Shown: positions 36,482 through 44,957, counted from the stretch's first letter. The stretch is DNA of 62,945 nucleotides from DATILL01 sp035476575 (GCA_035476575.1 DATILL010000017.1:1-62945), one strand, 5' to 3'. The notes: generated by a model from the letters alone, not told the origin. Numbers and translations are program-made.

Positions 36482-37278
36482 CTAGCCTGTGGTGTGCTTG
36501 AGGCGGTGGTGCCGGCGGCAGAGGATGCCGAGGTTGGTCTGGTCGGTGGGGCCTTGCGGGAATGGCGTGAGATGGTCGACGACCCATTGTTCCGCCGGTT
36601 TGCGACACCCAGGGAACCGGCACGTCTTGTCCCGCGCCCGCACAAAGTCGGCCAACGCGGCGGGTGGCCGGTAGGTGGTACGACGCATTCGAGAAGTGCG
36701 CCGTTGGCCGGGCCAGTGGCGGTGAGCTCAGCCATGCCGTCTTCGGTTGGACACTCCACGACCTTCCGTCCGGCCTTGCGCTGCACGTGCCGGGCACGTA
36801 CCCCGTCGGGGTCGACGCGCAGCACCGCCCAACGGGTTGCCTGGCGGAGCTGGGGTGCGGCCTGCTCCGCGCCCGGGCCAAGACCCTCTCCTCCACCGCC
36901 CGCGCCGCCTCGGGAGACAACGGATGGGTCAGCTTCCAGCACCCGGGCCTTGTACAGGTCGATCTCGCCACGTTCCAGTGCCGCCAGCGTCCCCGGGAGC
37001 CGCTCCACCAGTGCCTCGGCGAACACCATCCGGCAGCCGGCGGAGCTGCTGGTGATGTTCAGCTCCAGCGCGACCTCCTCGGCGGCGAACTCCGCCAACG
37101 ACTCCCCGGCGCGCACCTGCTGAAAGCGTGCGTGCAGCCGAGCCTTTGGTGCCTCAACGGCTGCTGACACACGCTCCAGGTCGTGAATGGCGTCCAGGCA
37201 CTGGTCGGCGTCCAGCCCGTCAACACCGGCCGCGAACACCGCGGCCAACGCTTTGTCGGGAGAGGCGGTGTCGAACAT
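36482..37278 (-). pseudogene. Broken DUF222/HNH endonuclease (REP13E12-like)
   Basis: The start MFDTASPDKALAAVFAAGVDG and following residues are a good DUF222 N-terminus. Two compensating frame changes garble a short stretch where the true frame reads SPEAARAVEERVLARA. The domain then continues to DGMAELTATGPANGALLE. A junction near 36690 jumps to another frame with RRTTYRPPAALADFVRARD and the HNH segment CRFPGC...VVDHLTPFPQGP...NLGILCRRHHRLKH. About 100-150 residues between DUF222 and HNH are missing relative to intact relatives. The element resembles mycobacterial 13E12 repeat proteins. A related fragment lies at 54863. Confidence 0.82.
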
Positions 37279-37515
37279 GTGTTCTATTCTCCCGTACCGG
37301 CCGCCACAGCTCAACCCCAAAGCAAGAAAAGCAAACTGAACTTCCCGGCCAAAGGAACCGCCAAAGCAAAGGCAAGTCGGAGGCCAAACCGGTCCAGCCA
37401 CCCACCCTCCATCGGCGCCGCTTTTATCCCAAGGGAACCACAAAACCAAACCGAGTCGGGGGAGCAAAACCGAGCCCGCCCGCCGTCGGCGCCGCCTTAT
37501 CCCAACGAAACCAAA
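37279..37515 (-). repeat. Conserved leader of DUF222 element, copy 1
   Basis: About 230 bp upstream of the DUF222 start is recognisably homologous to the sequence before the second DUF222 fragment (54635-54862). Shared landmarks in the same order, read leftwards, are TTGGGATA, CCCTTGGGATAAAAGCGGC, GGAAGTTCAG, GGGGTTGAGCTG and GGGAGAAT just before the start codon. Such conservation suggests a functional promoter/leader or a recent common origin of the repeats. Confidence 0.8.
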
Positions 37516-37834
37516 CACCGCAACAGCGAGCCAGAAGAACCAACTGAGCCGAGGAGCTCACCCTTCTCGGCACGAATTTGACCATGATCTACGTCCCGAA
37601 GTAACCCGTCGCCAACGAGCCATCCGACACCCGCACCCGGACAGGCCACTCGCCGCCGCCGTACCCGGCACCACCAGCACCGGACCCGGCCGAGCCGGCG
37701 CACCCCACCGCGGGCCAGCCATCGCCACGCCGACCATCCAGCCAGCCAGGATCCCACCCCACCGATGGTGGCACCGGCGCGACCTGGCACGGTGTACGCC
37801 GAGACGGCGCAACGCCGAGCGGAGGAGCGGCCGG
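37516..37834. other. Intergenic, no gene supported
   Basis: Between the DUF222 leader and the next gene there is Pro/Ala/Arg-rich translated noise on both strands with no start-plus-ribosome-site combination. The promoter of the 37835 gene is expected here; I see no clear motif. Confidence 0.5.
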
Positions 37835-38488
37835 ATGGACGAGGAGACGCTGGTACGGACGCGGCTGGCTCTGCACGCCGTGGCCGAGCTGGTGCTGGCC
37901 GGGCCGCAGTACCGAGCCAGCGGGACGATCCGGCTGCGGGTCTGCCCGGGCGGGTTCGAGACCGAGGCTGAGCCGAGGCTGCGGGTGGACGGGCCGGAGC
38001 TGGTCGTCGGCGGCCGCCGGTACCGGATCGCGGAGACCACCGTCGCGGTGCTCAGCCGGGCCGCCGGGATCACGCCGTCCGACCTGTCCGACGTGTACGA
38101 CGACGGGCCGGGGATCGCCGTGGGCGACGACATCGATGCCGAGCCGGGCGCCGCCTGGTGGATCATCGAGTGCCTGGCCGCCGGTGACGAGGCGCTGTGC
38201 CGGCTGGCCCCGGGGCAGACGCCGGTCCTGTGGCCCGAGCACTTCGACGTCGCGGTCACCGTTGACGGCGTGGGCTACGGCGTCTCGCCGGGCGACCGGC
38301 ACCACGCTGAGCCGTACGCCTACGTCGGCCTTCCCGCCGCGCGCCGCACCGACCCGCCCACGGACCCGGACGGGTTCTGGAACGCGCCGTTCGGGGCGCT
38401 GCGGCCGATGCGGGAGCTGGACGACGCCGACGGCGTGCACGCCTTCTTCGTCGAAGGCCGCCGCCGGGCCGCCCTTACGATCCGCTGA
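37835..38488 (+). CDS. Conserved actinobacterial protein of unknown function
   Basis: A 217-residue acidic, soluble protein. It begins MDEETLVRTRLALHAVAELVLAGPQ. A β-rich middle follows, with PELVVGGRRYRIAETTV. The conserved-looking WNAPFGALRPMREL is followed by the C-terminal DGVHAFFVEGRRRAA. No known catalytic motif is visible. GGAGGAGCGGCCGG precedes the ATG at 37835 and supports expression. It is followed 63 bp later by the epimerase gene on the same strand. The repeated pattern of short β segments could mean a ligand-binding domain; that is speculation. Confidence 0.75.
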   Translation: MDEETLVRTRLALHAVAELVLAGPQYRASGTIRLRVCPGGFETEAEPRLRVDGPELVVGGRRYRIAETTVAVLSRAAGITPSDLSDVYDDGPGIAVGDDIDAEPGAAWWIIECLAAGDEALCRLAPGQTPVLWPEHFDVAVTVDGVGYGVSPGDRHHAEPYAYVGLPAARRTDPPTDPDGFWNAPFGALRPMRELDDADGVHAFFVEGRRRAALTIR

Positions 38489-38551
38489 CGGCGACCTGGC
38501 CGGGGCGCTGGCGGGCGGCACGGCCCGGCGGCCCGCACTACCGTCGCGGTC

Positions 38552-39640
38552 ATGCGAGTGCTGGTCACCGGGGGCGCCGGGTTCATCGGGTCACATGTGG
38601 TGGAGGCGCTGGTCGGGCGCGGCGACGACGTGGTGGTCCTCGACGCGCTGCTGCCTGACGTCCATCCACGCGGGCTACCGGCGATGCCGGACGGCGTCCG
38701 GCTGGTCCACGGCGACGTCCGGGACCGGTCCGCCGTGGCCGCCGTACTGTCCACTGTGGACGCTGTCTGCCACCAGGCCGCGATGGTCGGCCTCGGCGTC
38801 GACGTGCAGGACCTGCCCGCCTACGCCGGCTGCAACGACCTCGGCACCGCTGTGCTGCTCGCCGCGATGGCGACGGCCGGGATCCGGCGGCTGGTGCTGG
38901 CCAGCTCGATGGTGGTGTACGGCGAGGGCCGGTACCGCTGCGCCGAGCACGGCCTGGTCAGCCCCGGGCCGCGCCGGCCGGCCGAGCTGGCCGAGGGCCT
39001 GTTCGAGCCACCGTGCCCGGCGTGTGGCCGCCCGCTGCGGCCCGGCCTGACCCCGGAGGAGGCCGTGCCAGACCCGCGCAACGGCTACGCCGTGACCAAG
39101 CTGGCCCAGGAGCAGCTCGCCACCTGCTGGGCCAGGTCCACCGACGGGGTGGTCGCGGCGCTGCGCTACCACAACGTCTACGGCCCGCGGATGCCGCGCG
39201 ACACGCCGTACGCCGGAGTGGCCTCGCTGTTTCGCAGCGCACTGGCTCGGGGTGAGGCGCCGCGGGTCTACGAGGATGGCGGGCAGCGGCGGGACTTTAT
39301 CCACGTCCGCGATGTCGCCGCCGCCAACCTCGCCGCGCTGGACTGGACCGGGCTGGCGGCGCCGTCGACCAGCCGGCCGTTCAACGTCGGTGCCGGCACC
39401 CCGCGCACCGTCGGGGAGCTGGCCGCCGGGCTGGCTGCCGCGGCTGGCGGGCCGGCGCCGGTGGTGACCGGGCAGTACCGGCTCGGCGACGTCCGGCACG
39501 TGACGGCAGACAGCGCCCGGGCCCGGGCGGAGCTGGGCTGGGCAGCCGCCGTGCCGTTCGACGCTGGGCTGGCCGAGTTCGCCAGGGCGCCCCTGCGCGG
39601 CCCAGCCGCCTACCCCAATAGGTCACCACAACGCCGGTAG
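38552..39640 (+). CDS. NAD-dependent epimerase/dehydratase (extended SDR)
   Basis: A 362-residue nucleotide-sugar-modifying enzyme. The Rossmann motif is VTGGAGFIGSHVVEAL (5-20), the NAD-binding Asp follows in VVLDALL, and the catalytic YAVTK (Tyr/Lys) comes after PDPRNG. An insert with CPACG and PPCPACGRPL could bind zinc. HNVYGPRMPRDTPYAGVASLF and FIHVRDVAAANLAAL are typical of the UDP-glucose 4-epimerase/dehydratase class. It begins a rightward series with two glycosyltransferases and a methyltransferase. The 50-bp repeat array follows its stop. Sugar substrate unknown. Confidence 0.93.
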   Translation: MRVLVTGGAGFIGSHVVEALVGRGDDVVVLDALLPDVHPRGLPAMPDGVRLVHGDVRDRSAVAAVLSTVDAVCHQAAMVGLGVDVQDLPAYAGCNDLGTAVLLAAMATAGIRRLVLASSMVVYGEGRYRCAEHGLVSPGPRRPAELAEGLFEPPCPACGRPLRPGLTPEEAVPDPRNGYAVTKLAQEQLATCWARSTDGVVAALRYHNVYGPRMPRDTPYAGVASLFRSALARGEAPRVYEDGGQRRDFIHVRDVAAANLAALDWTGLAAPSTSRPFNVGAGTPRTVGELAAGLAAAAGGPAPVVTGQYRLGDVRHVTADSARARAELGWAAAVPFDAGLAEFARAPLRGPAAYPNRSPQRR

Positions 39641-39799
39641 GTCACCACACGGGCGGCCCGGACAACGACAGGTCACCACAACGCCGGTAGGTCACCACAC
39701 GGGCGGCCCGGACAACGACAGGTCACCACAACGCCGACAGGTCACCACACGGGCGACCCGGACAACGACAGGTCACCACAACGCCGATAGGTCACCACA
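39621..39799 (+). repeat. Dispersed 50-bp repeat array, eight GGTSACCACA boxes
   Basis: GGTCACCACA starts at 39621, 39640, 39671, 39690, 39721, 39740, 39771 and 39790, alternating 19 and 31 bp. The array begins inside the last codons of the epimerase gene and ends one base before the ATG of the glycosyltransferase, so it forms the entire intergenic region and replaces any ordinary ribosome-binding site. Confidence 0.97.
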
Positions 39800-39800
39800 C

Positions 39801-40454
39801 ATGTCCACAGTGGACCTGATCTTGCCCTGCCTCGACGAGGCGGCCGCGCTGCCCTGGCTGCTCGGCCGGCTCCCTGACGGCGTCCGCGCGATCGTCGTCG
39901 ACAACGGCAGCACCGACGGCTCGGCCGCCGTCGCCGCCGCGCACGGCGCCACGGTGGTGACCGAGCCGAGGCGCGGCTTCGGCTCCGCCTGCCACGCCGG
40001 GCTGCTAGCCGCCACCGCGCCGTACGTCGCCTTCTGCGACGCCGACGCCTCGCTGGACCCGGCCCAGCTCCCCAAGGTGACCGACCCGGTGCTGGCCGGC
40101 CAGGCCGACCTGGTGCTGGGCCGGCGGGTGCCGGTCGGGCGCGGCGCCTGGCCACCGCACGCCAGGCTGGCCAACAAGATCGTGGCCCGCCGGCTGCGCC
40201 GCCGTACCGGCCTGGTCGTCACCGACATCGGCCCGATGCGCTGCGCCGGCCGGGAGGCGCTGCTCGCGCTCGGCATCGCCGACCGGCGGTCCGGCTACCC
40301 GCTGGAGATGGTGCTGCGGGCCGCCCGCGCGGGCTGGCGGGTCGCCGAGGTGGACGTCGACTACCGGCCGCGCACCGGCCGGTCCAAGGTCACCGGCACC
40401 ATCCGCGGCACCGCCCGGGCGGTCCGCGACATGGACCGGGTGCTGCGGTCGTGA
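39801..40454 (+). CDS. Family 2 glycosyltransferase (dolichyl-phosphate mannose synthase-like)
   Basis: A 217-residue GT-A fold enzyme. LILPCLDEAAALPWLL is the N-terminal nucleotide-binding strand. VVDNGSTDGSAAVAAAHGA precedes the metal-binding CDADAS (DxD). IGPMRCAGREALLALG and SGYPLEMVLRAARAGWRVAEV give the acceptor region. The end resembles polyprenyl-phosphate glycosyltransferases but without membrane helices. The ATG follows the 50-bp repeat directly. Its stop overlaps the next gene (GTGA). It is expected to transfer a sugar to a lipid or small molecule using the neighbouring epimerase's product. Confidence 0.9.
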   Translation: MSTVDLILPCLDEAAALPWLLGRLPDGVRAIVVDNGSTDGSAAVAAAHGATVVTEPRRGFGSACHAGLLAATAPYVAFCDADASLDPAQLPKVTDPVLAGQADLVLGRRVPVGRGAWPPHARLANKIVARRLRRRTGLVVTDIGPMRCAGREALLALGIADRRSGYPLEMVLRAARAGWRVAEVDVDYRPRTGRSKVTGTIRGTARAVRDMDRVLRS

Positions 40455-41134
40455 CCACCCTGCTGGTGCTGGCCAAGGAGCCGCGGCCCGGCCGGGTGAA
40501 GACCCGGCTGCACCCGCCGTTCTCGCTGGCCGAGGCCGCCGCCCTGGCCGAGGCCGCGCTCGCCGACACGCTGCACGCCGTGCTGCGGGCGCCGGCCACC
40601 CGGCGGGTGCTGGTGCTGGCCGGGCGGCCCGGCCGCTGGCTGCCGCGCGGGTTCGAGGTGGTCCCCCAGGCGGACGGCGGCCTGGACCGGCGGATCGCGG
40701 CGGCGCTCGCCCGCTGCACCGGCCCGTGCCTGCTGGTCGGCATGGACACCCCGCAGCTCCAGCCGGCGCTGCTGGACGTGCGCTGGGACGGCCCAGACGG
40801 TGCGGACAGTGCGGACGGCCCGGGGACCAGCCGGGTGGACGCCGTGCTCGGCCCGGCCACCGACGGCGGCTACTGGTCGATCGGGCTGCGCGAGCCGAGC
40901 CCGGCGCTGGCCGAGCGGGTGCTGCACGGCGTCCCGATGTCCAGCGACCGGACCGGAGCGGCGCAGCTCACCCGGCTCCGGCAGGCCGGCCTCCGGGTCG
41001 CTCGCCTGGCGCCGCTGCGCGACGTGGACACCGTCGCCGACGCCCGCGCGGTGGCCGCCGTGGCACCGGGCAGCCGGTTCGCCCGCACCCTGGCCGAGCT
41101 GGACCGCGCGGCGCCCGGCCGAGCCACCCGGTGA
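40451..41134 (+). CDS. TIGR04282/DUF2064-type nucleotidyl/glycosyltransferase
   Basis: A 227-residue protein of the family also called arsenosugar-associated glycosyltransferase. It opens LLVLAKEPRPGRVKTRLHPPFS, the conserved KxPxxGxVKTRL signature. The metal/nucleotide part is LLVGMDTPQLQP, followed by VLGPATDGGYWSIGL. The fold is related to sugar-nucleotidyltransferases. The GTG at 40451 overlaps the preceding stop, and its own stop overlaps the methyltransferase start, so three genes are translationally linked. A pairing with a family 2 glycosyltransferase recurs in many actinobacteria. Confidence 0.9.
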   Translation: MTTLLVLAKEPRPGRVKTRLHPPFSLAEAAALAEAALADTLHAVLRAPATRRVLVLAGRPGRWLPRGFEVVPQADGGLDRRIAAALARCTGPCLLVGMDTPQLQPALLDVRWDGPDGADSADGPGTSRVDAVLGPATDGGYWSIGLREPSPALAERVLHGVPMSSDRTGAAQLTRLRQAGLRVARLAPLRDVDTVADARAVAAVAPGSRFARTLAELDRAAPGRATR

Positions 41135-41832
41135 CGGCCGCGCCGCCAGGCCAGGCAACCCAGGGCAAGGCACCCCAGGGCAAGGCAACCCAGGGCAAGG
41201 CACCCCACGGCTGGACGCTGTACGAGGAGGCCCTCGACGGCGGCGTACCGACCGATCTGGTGCTACGGTCCGCTGACGGGCGGGTCTGGCCGTTCCCGGT
41301 GAGCCGGTGGGCGGCGCCTCCGGACGCCACCGACCTGGACCTGCTCGGACGATGTGACGGGCCGACGCTCGACGTCGGTTGCGGGCCCGGCCGGCTGGTT
41401 GAGGGGCTGGCTGGCCGGGGCATCCCGGCGCTCGGCGTCGACTCCAGCCCGGCCGCCGTACGAAGCTGCCTGCGCCGCGGCGGGACGGCGCTGCGCCGCG
41501 ACCTCTTCGACCGGCTACCGGGCGAGGGCCGCTGGCGGCACGTGCTGGTGATCGACGGCAACGTCGGCATCGGCGGCGACCCGCCCACCCTGCTGGCCCG
41601 GGTCCGGACCCTGCTCGGCCCGCTCGGCCAGGCCGTCGTCGAGGTCCATCCGTCCACTGTGGACGAGGTCCTGGCGGTCCGGCTGGAGCATCCGGACGGC
41701 CGGCGCGGCGCGACCTGGCGGTGGGCGCGGGTCGGGCTGCCGGGCCTACGCCGCTACGCCGCCGCGGCCGGGCTGACCGTCACCGGTCACTGGCACCGGT
41801 CGGGACGGAGCTTCGTCGAACTCGCGCGTTGA
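41131..41832 (+). CDS. Class I SAM-dependent methyltransferase with N-terminal minisatellite
   Basis: A 233-residue methyltransferase. The SAM-binding motif is TLDVGCGPGRLVEGLAGRG, followed by ALGVDSSPAAV; motif IV is in HVLVIDGNVGIGGDP. The first 25 residues are encoded by a perfect-looking 15-nt tandem repeat (about 41151-41210) giving alternating QGKA(T/P) units, presumably disordered. The GTG at 41131 overlaps the preceding stop. The last 53 nt overlap, antisense, the end of the leftward membrane gene. It is probably the fourth member of the epimerase/glycosyltransferase unit; substrate unknown. Confidence 0.88.
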   Translation: MTAAPPGQATQGKAPQGKATQGKAPHGWTLYEEALDGGVPTDLVLRSADGRVWPFPVSRWAAPPDATDLDLLGRCDGPTLDVGCGPGRLVEGLAGRGIPALGVDSSPAAVRSCLRRGGTALRRDLFDRLPGEGRWRHVLVIDGNVGIGGDPPTLLARVRTLLGPLGQAVVEVHPSTVDEVLAVRLEHPDGRRGATWRWARVGLPGLRRYAAAAGLTVTGHWHRSGRSFVELAR

Positions 41833-42250
41833 GCCACCAGGCGGCGAGCTGGGCCAGCCCGAGCGTGGCCAGCGCCACCGCCACCGCGACCGCGATGTCC
41901 GCGGCGGACGGCGGCGGGTGCACGGACGGGTTGCCCGCGTGCGCGGGGCTCCGCCACTTCGGGACCAGCAGCAGGACGCAGACACCGGCCAGCACCAGCA
42001 CCGACCCGAGCATGGCCCGGGCCCATGCCGGTACGACTCGCGCTGGCACCGCCCGGGCCAGCAGCCAGCCGGCCAGGAAGACCACCGGCGCCAGCAGCCC
42101 GTCGTGCAGGACCAGCCCCCCGACCGCCCAGGTCGCCGTATCCACCGGTCGGGTGTCGAAGGTGCGGTGCAGCAGCGTCCACACCCCGAACCCGGCCAGC
42201 GCCACACCCACTGCCAGCAGCACCCAGCGCACCAGCAGCACCCCCCGCAT
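41780..42250 (-). CDS. Four-helix membrane protein coupled to molybdopterin oxidoreductase
   Basis: A 156-residue protein with four hydrophobic helices (VRWVLLAVGVALAGFGVW, GLLAPVVFLAGWLLA, MLGSVLVLAGVCVLLLV, IAVAVAVALATLGLAQLA). Its ATG overlaps the stop of the oxidoreductase gene (ATGA), so it is probably a membrane subunit or partner. No haem or quinone motif is evident. The gene runs past the end of the convergent methyltransferase gene, overlapping it by 53 nt. Frames on either side have stops, which supports this assignment. Confidence 0.75.
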   Translation of the reverse strand: MRGVLLVRWVLLAVGVALAGFGVWTLLHRTFDTRPVDTATWAVGGLVLHDGLLAPVVFLAGWLLARAVPARVVPAWARAMLGSVLVLAGVCVLLLVPKWRSPAHAGNPSVHPPPSAADIAVAVAVALATLGLAQLAAWWLNARVRRSSVPTGASDR

Positions 42251-43365
42251 CAGGCCACCTCGATCCAGCCGAGCCACTTGGTCTGCAGCACGCCCGGCCG
42301 GTCCGGCCCGATCAGCCGGGCCGGGAAGCCGTGGTCGAGCGCCAGCGGCTCGCCGTGCAGCCGCAGCGCCACCAGCGTGTCCGGGTGGCGGGCCTGGCCC
42401 GGCCCGACCAGCGACGTCCGGTACGCACCGGTCCGCTCCAGCGACACCATCCGGACCGTCCTGCCGGGCACGACCCCGGCCAGGTCCAGCAGGTCGCGCA
42501 GCGGCACGCCAGTCCACGACTGGGTCGAACTCCACCCCTCGACGCAGGCGATCGGCAGCGTCACCGTCCGCTGAGGCAGCGCGGCCAGCTCGGCCAGCGA
42601 CAGCGCCATCCGGCGCGGCCCAGCCACCGTCAGTCGGTACGCCGGGTCCATCGCGGACCGCCCGACCCCCGCCACCGCCGCCGTCTTGTTGACCGGCAGC
42701 CGCTGCGGCCCGACGGACGGACGGCGCGGCGCCAGCACGGCCAGCCGCTGCAGCGGCCGCACCGTCTGGCCGACCGACAGCAGCGTCACCGCCGCCGCCG
42801 CGCCGAACGCGGTGGCCAGGAAGCGGCGCCGCCCCTCCGTCGTCTCGCGCGGCTCGCCCGCCGTCGCGGCCAGCCGGCCCCGGATCCGCGGCCACTTCGC
42901 GGCCAGGTGCACGGCCAGCGCGCCGATCGCGACCCAGGCCACGGCGTAGTGCGCGGCCGGGAAGTTGAACGGGAAGGGGTACCACTGCGCGATGTTCATG
43001 ACCCCGGTGGCCAGCTCGAAGATCGCGGCCATGATGAGCACCGCGACCGCCAGCCGCTCGGCCGCGTGCGCCACCGACCGGACCGGCGGCCAGGCGAACA
43101 GCCGGGGGTAGACCGTCCACAGCTTGGCCAGCAGCAGCGGTACGGCGGCCAGCCCGGACGCCACGTGGGTGCCCTGGGTCACCTGGTAGAGCCACGACGG
43201 GGAGGCCGGCAGGTCCAGCCAGGACGGCGGGTGCTGGCTGAGGTGTGACCAGAGCCCGGTCAGGAAGCACACGGTGAACGCGATGCCCAGCCAGCGCCCG
43301 ACGGCGGTGGCGGTCCGCGGCTCGTGCAGGTCCGGCCGGAAGCCCGGCAGTGGCGGTCTCACCAT
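42250..43365 (-). CDS. Membrane molybdopterin-dependent oxidoreductase (sulfite oxidase/YedY fold)
   Basis: A 371-residue protein. Four N-terminal helices (about 20-190) contain His residues in QGTHVASG and VHLAAKW that could bind haem b. A twin-Arg/basic segment follows (EGRRRFLATAFG). The C-terminal sulfite-oxidase fold has the molybdenum-ligating Cys in IACVEGWSSTQSWTGVPLRD and the conserved DHGFPARLIGPDRPG. It is probably an extracytoplasmic methionine-sulfoxide- or sulfite-type oxidoreductase with its own electron-transfer anchor. The ATG at 43365 is chosen because the first helix follows shortly; longer in-frame extensions run through the glycosyltransferase gene. Confidence 0.88.
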   Translation of the reverse strand: MVRPPLPGFRPDLHEPRTATAVGRWLGIAFTVCFLTGLWSHLSQHPPSWLDLPASPSWLYQVTQGTHVASGLAAVPLLLAKLWTVYPRLFAWPPVRSVAHAAERLAVAVLIMAAIFELATGVMNIAQWYPFPFNFPAAHYAVAWVAIGALAVHLAAKWPRIRGRLAATAGEPRETTEGRRRFLATAFGAAAAVTLLSVGQTVRPLQRLAVLAPRRPSVGPQRLPVNKTAAVAGVGRSAMDPAYRLTVAGPRRMALSLAELAALPQRTVTLPIACVEGWSSTQSWTGVPLRDLLDLAGVVPGRTVRMVSLERTGAYRTSLVGPGQARHPDTLVALRLHGEPLALDHGFPARLIGPDRPGVLQTKWLGWIEVA

Positions 43366-43476
43366 ACCGAGGCTAGGTTCGCCCACCGCTTCCGGACCCT
43401 TACGGATCACGGACGGCCCCCCGACTTTGGCAGCAGGCCGGCGTCGCCAGTGCCGGCGGCGTGCTAGCAAAGGCGC

Positions 43477-44928
43477 GTGGAACCGAACGGGCGCAACAGG
43501 ATGGTGCGGCTGCCGGTCGCGGTGCCGCCGGCCGGGACGGTGGGGCTGCCGGCGGCCGGGACGGCGGCGCTGCCGACGGCCGTGGCGGTGGCGGCGTTCG
43601 GTGCGCTGGCCGCCGCGTCGGTCGTCGGCTGGTCGCTGGGCAGCCCGAACGACGCCGGCCGGTCGGTCGCCACGGCGTACGTCGTGCAGTGGTCGGCCTT
43701 TGCCGTGGCGACGCTGGCCGTCCGGCGGCTGCCGGCCCGGCGGGTGGTGCCGTGGATCCTGGCCGGTGGTGCGCTGCTGCAGCTTCTCGCCGTGCTCTGG
43801 CCGCCGCGCACCACCGACGACTTCTACCGCTACGCCTGGGACGGGCGGGTCCAGGCGCACGGCATCGACCCGTACCGGTACGCCCCGACCGACCCGGCAC
43901 TGGCCGGGCTGCGCGACGACTGGCTCTTCCCCGGCGGGCACACCGTGCTCAACCACCCGGCCGTCCGGACGATCTACCCGCCGGTCGCGCAGGCGTACTT
44001 CCTGCTGGTGCACGCCGTCGCACCGGGCGGGCGGGCCCGGCCACTGCAGGTGGCCGCCGCGCTGCTGGCGGTGGGGACGGCGGCGCTGCTGGTGGTCGCG
44101 CTGCGGCGGTACGGCGGCGACCCGCGGGCGGTCGTGCTGTGGGCGTGGTGCCCGACGGTGGTGCTGGAGGCGGGCAACGACGCGCACGTCGACGTGCTGG
44201 GCGCGTTCTTCGTCGTGGCCGGGCTCGTCGTGCTGGCCGGTACGCCGGGGGGGCGCCGGGCGCTGTCGACGGGTCGGGCGCTGGCCGCCGGTGCGCTGCT
44301 GGGCGCGGCGGTCGGCGTGAAGTTCCTGCCCGGGCTGGTGGCGCCCGCCCTGGCCCGGCACCGGCAGCGATGGTGGCTGGCGACCGGCGCGACCGGGCTG
44401 CTCGCCGTGGCGTACCTGCCGCACCTGCTCGCCGTCGGGCCGCGGGTGTTCGGGTTCCTGCCCGGCTACCTCGGCGAGGAGCGGTTCGACGGGGTGGACC
44501 GGTACCCGCTGCTCGGCCAGGTGATGCCCGCGTCGTGGGCGCCCGCGGCCGGCGCGCTGGTCATCGCCGCGACCGCGCTGTGGGTCTGGTGGCGCGCCGA
44601 CCCGGGCAGCCCGGCCCGCGGCGCGGTGGTCATGGTGGGCGTGACGTTCCTGGTGCTGACCCCGGAGTACCCGTGGTATGCGCTGCTGCTGGTGGCGCTG
44701 GCCGCGCTGGCGGACCAGGCCCGCTGGCTGGCGGTCGCGGCGGCGGGCTGGCCGCCGTACCTGATCGGACCGCTGCACTGGGAGCCGGGCCCGGCCAGGG
44801 CGGTCTCCTACGGGATCGCGCTCGGCGTGGTGCTGGCCGCGACCCTCGCCGTCGCCGCTGCCCGCGCCGTCGCCCGTGCCCCTCGCGACTTGTCGCATCA
44901 AGGTCACCAGGCCGCTGATGGCTGGTGA
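43477..44928 (+). CDS. GT87-like polyprenol-phosphate-dependent mannosyltransferase
   Basis: A 483-residue polytopic protein with about 11-12 hydrophobic helices. The first extracytoplasmic loop contains TTDDFYRYAWDGRVQAHGIDPY, with the Asp pair and Tyr/Trp pattern of DUF2029/GT87 and related GT-C enzymes. HPAVRTIYPPVAQAYF follows. LTPEYPWYALLL near the end is also typical. It is predicted to extend cell-wall or glycolipid mannans in the periplasm. GTG at 43477. Its stop codon lies inside a long inverted repeat shared with the convergent gene. Confidence 0.87.
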   Translation: MEPNGRNRMVRLPVAVPPAGTVGLPAAGTAALPTAVAVAAFGALAAASVVGWSLGSPNDAGRSVATAYVVQWSAFAVATLAVRRLPARRVVPWILAGGALLQLLAVLWPPRTTDDFYRYAWDGRVQAHGIDPYRYAPTDPALAGLRDDWLFPGGHTVLNHPAVRTIYPPVAQAYFLLVHAVAPGGRARPLQVAAALLAVGTAALLVVALRRYGGDPRAVVLWAWCPTVVLEAGNDAHVDVLGAFFVVAGLVVLAGTPGGRRALSTGRALAAGALLGAAVGVKFLPGLVAPALARHRQRWWLATGATGLLAVAYLPHLLAVGPRVFGFLPGYLGEERFDGVDRYPLLGQVMPASWAPAAGALVIAATALWVWWRADPGSPARGAVVMVGVTFLVLTPEYPWYALLLVALAALADQARWLAVAAAGWPPYLIGPLHWEPGPARAVSYGIALGVVLAATLAVAAARAVARAPRDLSHQGHQAADGW

Positions 44929-44948
44929 CCTTTGTGTGACAGGTCGCG
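44884..44948. terminator. Long inverted repeat between convergent membrane-protein genes
   Basis: Arms of about 27 nt pair with four mismatches. The inner part is exact (AAGGTCACCAG at 44900-44910 with CTGGTGACCTT at 44922-44932), and the outer CGCGAC pairs with GTCGCG at the far end. It covers the 3' end and stop of the GT87 gene and ends 9 nt before the stop of the leftward gene, so it would terminate both. Confidence 0.8.
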
Positions 44949-44957
44949 GCTGAGGAG

